The notes: generated by a model not told the origin, from the sequence alone. Positions 32,958-43,421 are shown, counted from the first letter of the stretch. The stretch: DNA of 64,000 bases from Bathynomus jamesi (GCA_023014485.1 JAJOZX010005540.1:76001-140000), one strand, 5' to 3'. Program-made: numbers and translations.

Positions 32958-33289
32958 TTAAATTAAACAAAAATTCTTTTTAAGTGGGAACATTAGTCGG
33001 AAAAAGTATTTTTACTGACGTCTCAGAGTTAAAATCTGGATCGAGGTTATAAAAATATAGAAAGATTTCATAATCTGCGGATCGAAGTTTACTGTGTTCG
33101 CTGACAATAGGCTTTGGTTGGTTGTATAGTTGGCTGCTCATAGGATGCGTATTTTGAGGCGTCATATCGTTTTTCCAATATAAAGTCATTTACAGTAAGC
33201 ATATAAATTTACAAATTATATGGCAGCACAGGAAAACTAGGATTGTATCTTTGTATTTGTAAAAAGAGAGATTTTAATGATTAGTTGTT

Positions 33290-33401
33290 GTTGAGGATGG
33301 TTAGCCGATCAGCCCACCCTGATCGAGCAAGCGGCGGGGCGGCACGCAGGTAACCGATCGCTCTCAGGAGTGGACTAGAGGTTCAGCGCATAAATCTTGC
33401 C
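33290..33401. mobile_element. 112-bp retroposed insert of unknown origin
   Basis: Perfect 17-bp duplication TTTAATGATTAGTTGTT at 33273-33289 and 33402-33418. The insert is GC-rich (GCAAGCGGCGGGGCGGCACG) in AT-rich surroundings and has no poly(A) tail. Duplication length suggests LINE-type integration of a small RNA or SINE, but I do not recognise the source. Confidence 0.75.
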
Positions 33402-33839
33402 TTTAATGATTAGTTGTTATCTAAAGATGACTTTTAGTGAAATTTGAGGCTAAAATTCCTGTAAAAATTCATTTATTGTACAAAAATAAAATTGGTATTA
33501 TAATATGTACATTTTGTAGGGGATGACGGGACTTTTCGAACACCCTGTAGATGGCGCATTTCTAATCGTAAATCTGGAATTGTCAATGTAAGGAATAGTG
33601 AAATACGCAGTATCTTTCGGAACTGTTATTTTGATACTCTTATTGCAATTAATTACTTTATTTACAACCTTACCAATAAACCTTATTGTAACTTATTAGA
33701 AACCAATTATTACAAATTGTCCAGGAATTAAGTTTAGCATAAATACCAAAATAAAAGCATAAATCTCTACTGCAATATATTAAGGTTCGATACTAAATTA
33801 CGTTTAAAATGTGTAAATGGTGAAGTTTATTAAGTGTGT
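33402..33839. other. No gene seen
   Basis: AT-rich, no coding signal. Confidence 0.4.
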
Positions 33840-34335
33840 ACTAGTGGGTTTTTGGCATACAAACTTGTGAAATTAGTTTTATTCTTGTACGTAATATCAT
33901 TACCATGAAATAAAGTATAAAAATAGATTCTATTTTGCCCCTAAATTTAATATCAAGATACTTAGCATCAGTATAGCAAGGAACAATGAACATGATTACA
34001 AGATTTACATAATGAGTATGTATTGTCCGCATATTATTCTACAGAAGAGGTTTGAATATGAATCATTCACTGAATAATAGAAACGCGCTCGCTAGAATAG
34101 GTCCAAGTGGGTAGCCCATAGTTACGCCATCAATTTATTTTTTATAATGTTCGTTATACAAATATATTATCTTTAATAGCAAAATTTAGCAGTTTCCATG
34201 TCCAATTTTGTTCCTACGAAGAACAGTATTAGAATTTTCACGTAAATATGTTTGGCAGATGTCAATAGCGTCAGACAATGGTTCATTTGTGAAGATAGAA
34301 ATGGTATCGAAACTGGTGCCAGAGTTCATTTGTAT
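33840..34335 (-). pseudogene. Penelope-like RT core fragment
   Basis: The minus strand reads SFDTISIFTNEPLSDAIDIC then, after a gap, IDGVTMGYPLGPILASAFLL, the Penelope RT blocks F-D-V-x-S-L-F-T-x-V-P and D-G-x-x-M-G-x-P-L-G-P. The YVDD-type block downstream is decayed (33840-34030). Stops and shifts are frequent. No terminal repeats found. Confidence 0.75.
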
Positions 34336-35867
34336 CGACAGAATTCTTTTGAGAAAAGTAAAAAGAACATTTGATGGAATATTTATTTATCGTTATCGGA
34401 GATTGGATGAAAACCAAATATTTCCATATAGGAGACGAGTCTTATCTGAATAATTAAAAATAATAGGGTTAAAATTACGTTCTATAAAGCCTAATTTTTT
34501 TAAAATTATTTTCTGAATAAGATTTAATAAGACTAAAATTTTTACATTCTTTGCCTATTTGAAGTAAAAATAATAATAAAAAAAAAATAATTGTAATGCT
34601 AATAAAAAATAATAAAAATAAAGTATTAAATAATAAAATAAGGCTAATCAAGTAATGAAATTAATAGAATTAAAAAAAATAAGAGAAATGCTGGTCTCCA
34701 CTGATTTTGGCCTTACTGATCGTATCATCGTCAGGGGTTCGGAAAAAAAATTAGAGATTAAAGAGAAACCAGACACTAATATTTGAGTGTGATATATTTT
34801 TAATTCCAAATCGGATCAGATAAAAATCTCTCCCGAAAGGAATTCTATCCTTTGTAAAGGTTTGAAATTGTAAAAGGTTTGAATTTTCAATGCAACATTA
34901 CGCAAATGGGTTGGTAATATAATTAAAAAGCCTTTTTAGATCGTGACATCAGTGTTTAAAAAAATATACCACCGATTTTTTCAAAATTTAAAAAAATATG
35001 AAACGATATCATTTTAAAAACATGCAAACAATACATATTTAAGATGTCAGTTCTGTGATCATGTTCACCATTTCTTAATATATTAATGATTTTAAATTTC
35101 CCTCCCAAATAGAATCTATTTTTTACTTTATTTCCTGGTAATGATATTACTGTATAATAAAAATTTTTTACAAGTCTGTACATCGAAAACTAACTTGTAC
35201 ACTATTAATAACAAAGCTTATTTTGATCACTAATTGTAAAGAAAGTTTAGTATCTACAGTATTGCACTTACTGTACGTATATTGCATTCCAGGTTTTCTT
35301 CGTGTTCAGTGTCCATAGTGAAATTCAATTTATTTGGGAATTATGTCAGTGGATTTCCAGATAATTAAGTTAATGGCATTATTGGTATGATGCCCAGAAT
35401 AGACTTTTTTAATAAGAGTCTCTCGGAAAAATTAATTCTTCTGTACGTGACATGGTCTTTGTTTCTTCCTACCTGAGGGTTAAACTACCATCCAGAAGCG
35501 GAGGCGACAATTTTGGGGAAATGACACCTAATTCAAGTATGGAATATGACGTTACAAATGGTGGTTACAAAAGGCACTTTTATCCAAAATTTATTTTTAA
35601 TTTATTTCAAATTAATACGTTAGCGAAAATACGAGAGCAAAACCAGATATCTTAAAGGAAAAGATACGGACAATCATTTCACTCCGAAGGACGAGAGATG
35701 ATTTAAAGCAAAAAAATGAAGGACAAAACAGTCCCCCCCCCCCAAATCGCTTTTATAGGCCTACTGTATATTTTGAGTGTAATAATAAGTGAATATGCAT
35801 TCCTACAGTTATTTACCCAGATTATCTGGAGGACAAGAAAAGAAATCAATGGCAAGTACAGAGAATT
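34336..35867. other. No gene seen
   Basis: Very AT-rich, including A-rich 34560-34680. 34690-34745 resembles neither neighbour. No element boundary recognised. Confidence 0.4.
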
Positions 35868-35882
35868 GGTATCACTTTAACA

Positions 35883-36122
35883 CAGGGGTCGGGGAACCGG
35901 GGTAAATTACCCCAAATGGGGTAAAAATGAAAATCTCGGGGGTAATGAAGGCTCAATAAACATATAAATAAAATTGCACAAAAATTTATTATTTAATAAG
36001 CGAGGCTAATTAATTATCAAAGTTATATTTTTTTCGAACAAATAATTTCAAGTCTAGGGGGGTAATATCGTTGCACACAAATATATTTTGGGGAAATACC
36101 CAAAAAAGTTCGCCGACCACTG
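35883..36122. mobile_element. hAT-like MITE with perfect target duplication
   Basis: Ends CAGGGGTCGGGGAACC and complement CAGTGGTCGGCGAACT. The 8-bp duplication CTTTAACA is perfect at 35875-35882 and 36123-36130. It lies inside one reversed unit of the 25-bp repeat, which dates it as younger than that array. Confidence 0.92.
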
Positions 36123-36308
36123 CTTTAACATATTGCTTCCCAAAGCATTCGGGAAGCAATATGTTAAAGTGATCCCTCCTGGGAAGAAATATGTTAAAGA
36201 GAGGTTGCTGGGAAGCAATATGTTAAAGTGATCCACAAATTCAATTACATTAAAACAAAAAATTTAAAGGACAAATAAAACAAAATTCATTCTATGGGAT
36301 ATAATGCC

Positions 36309-36453
36309 AGTTAGGTTAACTGAATGCCCGGTTAGGTCAACTGTATGCCCTTGACAATTGGTTAGGTTAAGTTGTGATATTTTCGTTAGTTTTAAACGAA
36401 AATATCACAACTTAACCTAACCAATTATCAAGAGCCATACAGTTGACCTAACA
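36309..36453. repeat. Palindrome with shared TTAGG-rich core, locus 1
   Basis: Arms read GTTAGGTCAACTGTATGCCC, TTGACAATTGGTTAGG and TTAAGTTGTGATATTTTCGT around a short centre (AGTTTTAA). The same arm sequence recurs at 37446-37562, 38196-38337, 38895-39040 and 56553-56736. Confidence 0.88.
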
Positions 36454-36944
36454 CTGGGAAGCAATCTAATATTTTAACATGTTATGATTTACTTTTTATG
36501 CCTTTACTTTATTAAAGCGAACATCTTTTATCGTACTCCTTATCCTAAATATTGGGAAGCAATATGTTAAAGTGATATACACTGGGAAGCAATATGTTAA
36601 TGTGATCTGAGAGTTGATATAAGTTATATTTAACATAAATTTACCATATGTCTATGTTGTGAGTTATTGATGTTAGAGCACTACCATCGTAACCGCTTCC
36701 CGTTGGTCAGCGAAGTTCAGCGACATTAGGTCGGAGAGTAGTTGGATGGGAGACGTCATCTGTGTCCAGACTACAGGGTGGCAAAAAGTCTGGGCACCCC
36801 CTCAAAATAAGATAAGTGTACATGAAAGAATGTATTGCATATTGACAGGTTTAACATTTAATTTAATTTTTAATTCAACAAAATATTACTAAAATGTGAA
36901 AAAATCAGATGTGCAAATATGAAATGTATAAAAATTAGATATAC

Positions 36945-37320
36945 CAATTACTGGCGAGCCAATTAATTATTCGATCAATAAAACTATAGAAAAGAACGCA
37001 GCCATGAAAATCTTAAACTTCACAAATCTTGATACAATTAGTTCGGATGTGAAGCTTAAGATTTTCATTGCTGCGTTCTTTTCTAGCTAAAGTGGGCCCG
37101 TAGGGCCCATTTAGCTAGATATGCGATGCTGGGGCCTTCGTCCCCCAATTACTAGGAGGGGGTCATTGTTAAGCTTTACAAACGTTCCTCGTGAACTTAA
37201 AGTAAATATAAGTTTTCACTGTCTTAATTTCTTTTCAAAATCTTTGGTATCCGATTTCAGCTCATAGAATAATTTTTTTTGACAGACTCTGCCTCAATTA
37301 TATTACAGATAAAGGATCAA
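36945..37320. repeat. Dispersed Helitron-like repeat inside the MITE
   Basis: Collinear with 15330-15800: CTATAGAAAAGAACGCAGCC, inverted AAGATT/TGTGAAGCTTAAG pair, AGCTAAAGTGGGCCC and the CTGGGGCCTTCG block. Confidence 0.6.
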
Positions 37321-37445
37321 TGAAAGAAAGCCACTCCCAAACGGGTCGGGGGTGGCTTTCTTTCATTGACACAATTCGGGGGTGGCTGTTTTTCATTGAT
37401 CTGTTAAGTTATTTAGGTAGGTGGTGATATAAGGCTTTATAAGGC

Positions 37446-37562
37446 TAACTAACAAAAATATCATGACCTAACCTAACCAATCGACAAGGGCGTACAGTTG
37501 ACCTAACGAGTGGTTAGGTTAGGTCGTGATATTTTCGTTAGTTAGCCTTATAAGGCTAACGG
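37446..37562. repeat. Palindrome with shared TTAGG-rich core, locus 2
   Basis: Inverted arms AAAATATCATGACCTAACCT and AGGTTAGGTCGTGATATTTT around AAGGGCGTACAGTTGACCTA. The outer part is GGCTAACTAAC/GTTAGTTAGCC. It is bracketed by copies of the GGATCAATGAAAG foldback. Confidence 0.88.
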
Positions 37563-37790
37563 ATCAATGAAAGAAAGCCATCCCCAAACGGGTAGGTGGT
37601 GGCTTTCTTTCATTGACCCTAGATAAATATTTTGATAGGGTGCCCAGACCTTTTGCCCACCCTGTATGTAGCTGTAGCGAATCGTGGTTCGGATCCCACG
37701 TAAAGCTGAAGGTCCCCTCCGCCATATGACCTTAGATGTAGCGAAAGAGGTCAAACAACCCTCTCATTACAGTGTTATTGATGTTAGGGC

Positions 37791-38160
37791 GTATCATTAT
37801 GAACATTTCACACGAATTGTAACTAGTGTGGCTTTGTAAGGATTTTATTTTAATAAATATGCAGAGCTAAGTTACTTCGCACGCATGTTAGTTAAGAGTT
37901 AAAACTAACGTACTGTAGATCCTTTATGGAGGTTAATGCACGATTTGTTGCAGAGATTTTTAAACACATCGAATGCTATTTAAAATAGGATGTATATACT
38001 GTTAGTATTGCTTGTACTATGGAAATTATTTTCTGTCATTGAAAAAAATTAGGTTAGGCCTGTAAGACTAAATATGCTTTCTACGTTTAGTTGGACTTTA
38101 TAATTAGACTAAAACCTACCTATGTCTAATCAGCTCACCACACTCGCATAGCAGAAATTT
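37791..38160. other. No gene seen
   Basis: AT-rich, no coding signal. Confidence 0.4.
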
Positions 38161-38368
38161 TGGATCACCTGAAGATCAGGGCCCCCATCCTTCTCTAGTT
38201 AGCCTTATAAAGCAAGCTAACTAACGAAAATATCACGACCTAACCTAACCAATCGTTAGGTCAACTGTACGCTTTTGACGATTGTTTAGGTTAGGTCGTG
38301 ATATCTTCATTAGTTAGCCTTATAAAGCTAACTAAGAAGGCTGGAAACCCTGATCTTCAGGTGATCCA
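38161..38368. mobile_element. MITE with TTAGG-rich palindromic core, locus 3
   Basis: Perfect ends TGGATCACCTGAAGATCAGG. Inside (38196-38337) arms TAGTTAGCCTTATAAAGC lead into the shared core with CTAACCTAACCAATCGTTAG and GTCAACTGTACGC. No clear target duplication. Confidence 0.85.
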
Positions 38369-38826
38369 TTTAGGCTACTAAATAATCTTCTACCATAGGG
38401 TTGAAATTACCTATCCGAACATAGCTGTTCAGTTATATTAGTCTGGGCTAAGATAGTCAGCTCAACCGCTACAAAAGTTGTGAATACAGGGTTAGGCTTG
38501 TACAAGCCCCCTTCAGAATTAAAAACACTGGAGAACAAATTCATACAAACCTTAAGTATTGATTTAGTTGTATTTTTAACGCAATAGAACATAACCTAGT
38601 AACGCAAACTTTGGAACTTTAGGCCTAATATTTAGGTTGCTTACACGTACGCGGAGTTCCAAAAATCAAGTCGTCAAACTCCATGTTTCTTACCTTAAAA
38701 GATCGGTGAGAAACTGACTTTCACGACAGGATTTTTTTTGAAACGATCATACATCTATCTTTTCTTGTTATTCTACCATTATATTTAACTAAATTTTGAT
38801 CTATTAATAAATTAATCGTTTCGGTA
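38369..38826. other. No gene seen
   Basis: AT-rich, no coding signal. Confidence 0.4.
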
Positions 38827-39099
38827 CTTTCCTGTTATCCCGGACCCCAGATTTTTTGCCAGTTGCCAGACTTCAATTTGACACAAAATATTTTCTTTAA
38901 AACTAACGAAAATATCACGACTTAACCTAACCAATTATCAAGGGCGTACAGTTTACCTAACCGGGTATTCAATTAACCTAATTAGTTGGTAGGGTTAGGT
39001 TAAATCGTGATATTTTCGTTAGTTTTAACGAAAATATTCTGTGTCAAAATTGAAGTCTGGCAACTGGAAAAAAGTCTGGGGTCCGGGATAACAGGAAAG
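38827..39099. mobile_element. Foldback MITE with TTAGG-rich core, locus 4
   Basis: Outer arms CTTTCCTGTTATCCCGGACC are the same family as 10143-10391, with TA on both sides. The core (38895-39040) contains CGAAAATATCACGACTTAAC and AAGGGCGTACAGTTTACCTA in palindromic arrangement, the module also found at 36309, 37446, 38196 and 56553. Confidence 0.9.
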
Positions 39100-39424
39100 T
39101 ACCATCGTTTCTTATAATTTTAAGTGATGTACACATTATAAACAAGAAGCAGACATATTTTAATATGAACTACATTGACGGGTTACGACCCAGTCTTTAT
39201 ATTATTCATTTGACTGAACAAATACGAATCATTTGAACCTATAATTAGGTAAAATGGTAGCAGGTGAACGTTTTCAGACTCACCCGTGAGTCCAGATTGT
39301 TAATTTGATGCTTTACATAAGACAAAGTAAACTAGCTAATCTTATTAAGACTCATACCAACTGTTCAGAAAAATAAAGATTTATTTCATCCCTCATACAT
39401 TGGCAATTCGAGTTTTACACTTAA

Positions 39425-39504
39425 CCCTTCAACGGCAGACGTTTTTGTAGTCTAAATGCTTGAATTTGAAACAGTACGTGTTGGACCCATTTGGTGGTAG
39501 AGGG
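39425..39504. mobile_element. Minimal piggyBac-like MITE
   Basis: An 80-bp insert between TTAA sites with ends CCCTTCAACGGCAG and complement CCCTCTACCACC. The inverted repeat is weak beyond the first bases. Confidence 0.4.
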
Positions 39505-39961
39505 TTAAAAATTATCAAAATAAACTCTTAAGATAATTTTAAGCAAAAATTTTGGTGAGCGTTATCTTCAGACCACACGAAACTATAAGCAGATTTTTTT
39601 AAAATGCAGAAATACAATCTCGGTTCCCCTCTGTTCCCCTAAATTTCGTGTAACTACCATAAAAGGTTATTATATATCGGAAAATCAATACAACATCAGA
39701 ACGCACATGTATGAGCACTGTCAAATAATTTTGAACCAATCAGTCATACAACCAACCACCAATAACCATTATCCGCGAACAGTCAAAAATGCAATCACTC
39801 CATTTCTCAATCAAACCATGCACTGTCTACAAGACAGTCATTGAACGTCTTTCAAAGGCTCCAGCACAGGAAGTGGGCGGAGCTTAGTCATGTGATTATC
39901 GGTTGTGAGTACAGAACATTAATGAAGTTGAGAAGTCAAAATGTAATGGTAAATTGAAATA

Positions 39962-40586
39962 CACTGAACCCTCACTAATTCGATATTTCGCGATAATTCG
40001 ATATTTAGCGATAATTCTATACTTTTTCTGACGAATAAAATCAGAGAAAATTTCGTAATTTTGGGGAAAAATATCGAATTGACCAAAAAATCACGAACTT
40101 ACCCATGTGGTGCCACACGTTGACCATTCTGGTAAGATCATGTCCACTCTGCGTCCCCTGCCCTGAGCTATGGCAGCGCCACGGTGGCTGTTTGTTGAAA
40201 CAAAATTTATTATAAATGATTACATTTACGCATAAAATACTGTACATATACTATGCGTAGTATGTGGATCCTAGGGTCTTTGTTGGTCTGAAACATTCTA
40301 ACATATATATATACTTGCTATATACTTTAGTATACATACAGTATATTCAACATGCTGTGTATATACTATACTATACATACTATATTTACACTAGTTTATA
40401 AATAAATTATTAATTACAAAACTGTCTTTGTCAAACATCAAAACGCGTGCGCAGTAAAATCATGAAATCTATCGAATTACGAGGCGAAATGGGGGTGTGT
40501 GTGGTATTCCGTGTGGTCAATTCGATATTTCGCGGTAATTCTATCGACGCAGGTCCCCGACGATATCGAATTAGGAGAGTTCAGCG
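39962..40586. mobile_element. pogo/Tigger-like MITE
   Basis: Ends CACTGAACCCTCACTAATTC and complement CGCTGAACTCTCCTAATTCG, flanked by TA. Repeated CGATATTTCGCGATAATTCG motifs lie near both ends. The CNNTGAANNCTCNNTAATTCGA pattern is typical of pogo/Tigger ends. No transposase is present. Confidence 0.75.
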
Positions 40587-40615
40587 TAATTATAATTGTA
40601 TTTTATATAATTTAA

Positions 40616-40703
40616 CCCTTTACTGCCCAAATATTTTGTAGGGTTAAGTTATGAATGCGTGTATTTGAAAGGTTACAAATTTATCCTTTTGGGCAGTAAA
40701 GGG
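40616..40703. mobile_element. Minimal piggyBac-like MITE
   Basis: TTAA on both sides; perfect ends CCCTTTACTGCCCAAA over an 88-bp element. The terminal repeat resembles that of 46678-46878 (CCCTTTATCAGGCAG). Confidence 0.8.
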
Positions 40704-41164
40704 TTAAGATTATTTTTGTAAGAGTTCAAAATAATGACCTAAACTTAACATAACCCAACTTGACCTAACGTAACCTAACCTAATTAATATTGAATAACTT
40801 ACCCAAGGTGTAAAATTCATTGTCGTGAATCTGATATTCAGCCAATATTGTTATTACAAATTTCAACGTCATAGTACGCAATCTAAAGCCAAGTACTTGA
40901 ATTTAAAACATACGTCAAACATTCATTTAACGAATTCTTTTCTCAACAACCATGATTCGCCCTCAATTAGCATCTCTAACAAATTTAAAGGTCCAAATTC
41001 AAATTTCTGGTGTTAGATGGCGTTGTGTGAAATTCCTCGCAATAAGCATGAAAGTGAAACCATCAACAGTTAAGTGGTCATGCATATGTTTCGTTGATTT
41101 CTGTCAGATTGAAATCCTCTCAAGTACTAATAGCGACTCTGATATGAGGATCATGGAATCTATT
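40704..41164. other. No gene seen; short CCTAA-like tract near 40741-40785
   Basis: CTTAACATAACCCAACTTGA and CCTAACGTAACCTAACCTAA are degenerate CCTAA motifs; no palindromic partner. Confidence 0.4.
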
Positions 41165-41165
41165 T

Positions 41166-41245
<80 letters not shown>
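41165..41245. repeat. (TA)n microsatellite
   Basis: About 80 bp of TA with AATATA interruptions, adjoining the snap-back SINE. Confidence 0.95.
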
Positions 41246-41246
<1 letters not shown>

Positions 41247-41526
41247 GTAAAGAACGACGCTTGTATAGGAGAATATTCCGCGCAAGATGAGGAGGGAGAA
41301 CGAAACAAATGAAAAAATGAGGTAACCACCATTGGTTTCTGCGCGTATGTAGGGGAATTACGGCATTTGATCGAGTGAGGCCCATGGTGTAATGGTTATC
41401 ATATCTGACCGGCAATCGGAAGATCCCGGGTTCGATTCCCGAGTGGTTACCTCATTTTTTCATTTGTTTCGTTCTCCCTCCTCATCTTGCGCGGAATATT
41501 CTCCTACACAAGCGTCGTTCTTTACG
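41246..41526 (+). mobile_element. Snap-back SINE: tRNA-like head between 84-bp inverted arms
   Basis: Arms 41246-41329 and 41443-41526 are inverted copies with one mismatch. The 113-bp spacer holds a tRNA-like unit with A-box TGGTGTAATGGT, anticodon arm TCTGA-CCGGCAA-TCGGA and B-box GGTTCGATTCC. The right arm is the natural SINE tail (compare 25615-25690); the left arm is its inverted duplicate. The transcript would fold into a long hairpin. Confidence 0.85.
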
Positions 41527-41549
41527 TTAATTATATTGCGTGTTTGCAG

Positions 41550-41550
<1 letters not shown>

Positions 41551-41590
<40 letters not shown>
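41551..41590. repeat. (TA)n microsatellite
   Basis: TA run of 40 bp. Confidence 0.95.
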
Positions 41591-41593
<3 letters not shown>

Positions 41594-42627
41594 CGAGAGT
41601 CGATTTAAACGTGATTGTATCTCACGTAAGACATATTTCAAAATGGATCATCATCTTAAAGTGAATTATTAGACATGAATGGTGTTGCCGATTAGTGAAA
41701 TAAAAGTATCCCTCAAATGAAACAAATGAATATCTAACGTGTAAATCATTACAGTGACTTAGGAACAGTTCAAGATATTCACCCCGCGTTTGCTGGCACT
41801 GAATATAACGATCATTTTATTTTTTTAAATTTATTCTTACTAATGTTCAAAGATTGTAATTTCTTGCACTTTAAACTGTCAAAAAGTGGAGGCGTTATCA
41901 GTGATGCTATCGCGATAAGAGATTGCTTCGGCGCGTTTGTTATTCAGTTGATAGAGGCATTTGAAGTGCCAGCAAGCGCAGGGTAACATTCTGAGTTCTT
42001 TCACTAATAAGTCACCGATTACACATCAAATATTCACTGAAAGAATATTATTTCATTACTCGACAGCACCACCATTCGTGTCTAATAATGGCACTGAGCC
42101 CTTTTCAAAGACGAGACTTTTGACCGACGTGACAAACCCTCGAGATTGATACATTTTTCTCTAATTTCGATCTCGATCAAGAAACGCAACGAAACAAAAT
42201 TATCTAATCTAACCTTACTCAACCAAACCTAAACTAACCGTACTTAACCTACATTTACTTACAACTTGGAAAAATTTCCCAGACAGCCAAATTTAAATAA
42301 ATTATTTCCCTGCAACGTATCAAGAAAAATTCTAGTCACGTCTCCGTTGTTCTTTCTTTTCAAATGTAAAAACCTTTCATAATAACTCGCTTTAAGCTAA
42401 AGTTTCACATTCAAATTCAAATACTCGTATTTTTATTATCAATACAATATATATATAGTATTGAGAATAAATCGATCCGTTTACGACTAAAATTGTGTCT
42501 ATTTGTGTTTGTCCACTGAATCAGATAACGCGGTAATCGTATATCTCGTGGCCATTCAACGAGATGCGATGCGAAAACGATACCCATTGCCATTGCCTGA
42601 GCGGAAAACATGCAGAAAAGATAAGGG

Positions 42628-42628
<1 letters not shown>
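41591..42628. other. No gene seen
   Basis: AT-rich, with a weak AACCTA-like tract at 42205-42260. Confidence 0.4.

Positions 42629-42661
<33 letters not shown>
42629..42661. repeat. (TA)n microsatellite
   Basis: TA run of about 32 bp. Confidence 0.95.
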
Positions 42662-42666
<5 letters not shown>

Positions 42667-42695
42667 CACGATAACACGTGAATAATATTTATGAT

Positions 42696-42848
42696 TAAAA
42701 TAACTACGAAGAAAAATTAAAACGCTCAAGCGCTTTCGTCTAATGACATCCTCAAGGACATGACATCCTCAGTGTTCCTGAGGATATCATTAGACGAAAG
42801 TGCTTGACACTATTTCGTGTTTTAATTTTTCTTCGTGGTTATTTTCAT
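42696..42848. repeat. Imperfect palindrome, possible Penelope terminal remnants
   Basis: Arms AATAACTACGAAGAAAAATT and AATTTTTCTTCGTGGTTATT enclose CTTTCGTCTAATGACATCCT and its complement. The minus strand of 42800-42848 resembles 50794-50830 (AAAATAACCACGAAG). The CTGAGGATATCATTAGACGA string is weakly hammerhead-like. Assignment is tentative. Confidence 0.5.
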
Positions 42849-42879
42849 CATCACATATACTGTATATATTTATATATAA

Positions 42880-42883
42880 TTAT

Positions 42884-42914
<31 letters not shown>

Positions 42915-42943
42915 CCACACGTGTGTGTGTGTGTGTGTGTGTG
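42880..42943. repeat. (TA)n then (GT)n microsatellite
   Basis: TA run, ACACCCACAC, then about 12 GT units. Confidence 0.95.
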
Positions 42944-43118
42944 TTTTGCAAACACGGGAACCAGTATATATTGTATAAAGAAAGTCAATTTTGTGGAATA
43001 ATAATTTACACATACAGATCCGAAAAATATTTTATCACACTCATAAAACACTTGTGGTACTCCGGTTATTAGAATCAGTCAGTCACTAGTTCTCTCTCTC
43101 AAGATGAATGATTGGGTT

Positions 43119-43308
43119 TGTTTAACCTCCTTCGCAACATCTAAGGTCATATGACGGAGGGGACCTACAGCTTTACGTGGGATCCGAACCACGGGTCGCT
43201 ACATAATCTGGACACGAGGACGGTCTCCCATCCAACTACTACCCAGACCCAATGTCGCTTAACTTCGCTGATCAACGAGAAACGGTGTTACGACAGTGGC
43301 TACGACAT
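43119..43308 (-). mobile_element. 5S-rRNA-derived SINE, well-preserved copy
   Basis: On the minus strand: ACGAAACGG-type start, GATCAGCGAAGTTAAGCGAC and GTAGTTGGATGGGAGACCG, clear counterparts of the 5S rRNA internal control and 3' regions. Then GTAGCGACCCGTGGTTCGGA and a tail ending GCGAAGGAGGTTAAAC. The 5S part supplies an internal RNA polymerase III promoter. Confidence 0.9.
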
Positions 43309-43383
43309 AGCCCCTCTCTCTCTCTCAAGAAATCAATGTAATGATAAATAAGGAAACTAAAACTTATATTTTAATAAATTACT

Positions 43384-43421
43384 GAAAACGTTTCGGAATA
43401 TGTTCCATCCATCATCAGTGC
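43384..43421 (-). ncRNA. Hammerhead-like motif next to AT-rich repeat
   Basis: The minus strand reads CACTGATGATGGATGGAACA then TATTCCGAAACGTTT. CUGAUGA, hairpin and GAAACG occur in hammerhead order with an extra U, as at 21456 and 58043. The stem pairing is weaker here. Confidence 0.3.

Larger units (their letters stand above)
35868..36610. repeat. Composite foldback with dispersed 25-bp units
   Basis: The unit GGGAAGCAATATGTTAAAGT, extended by GATC/GATA, occurs in forward orientation near 36151, 36180 (variant), 36209, 36548 and 36580. It occurs once in reverse, split by the hAT-like MITE at 35883-36122. The interior holds the TTAGG-core palindrome at 36309-36453. The outermost inverted units could be its termini. 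Confidence 0.65.
36774..37664. mobile_element. Tc1/mariner-type MITE carrying nested repeats
   Basis: Ends CAGGGTGGCAAAAAGTCTGG and complement CAGGGTGGGCAAAAGGTCTG, flanked by TA. The interior contains a Helitron-like fragment (36945-37320), inverted GGATCAATGAAAGAAAGCCA units (37316-37375 and 37560-37617) and the TTAGG-core palindrome (37446-37562). No transposase. Confidence 0.88.
36680..37773 (+). mobile_element. 5S-rRNA-derived SINE, split by a MITE
   Basis: The 5S-like head (36680-36773, including GTCAGCGAAGTTCAGCGACA and GTAGTTGGATGGGAGAC) and the tail (37665-37773, CGAATCGTGGTTCGGATCCC) are collinear with the family. The TA-flanked MITE at 36774-37664 sits between them. A target duplication GTTATTGATGTTAGAGC (36663-36679) and GTTATTGATGTTAGGGC (37774-37790) frames the SINE, confirming LINE-mediated insertion. 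Confidence 0.92.

Noticed and set aside
36680..36773. 5S rRNA gene
   Set aside because: Only the internal and 3' parts resemble 5S; it is framed by a target duplication and has a SINE tail.
41380..41455. Functional tRNA gene
   Set aside because: A- and B-boxes are present but the acceptor stem does not pair, position 33 is C, and the unit is fused to a SINE tail.
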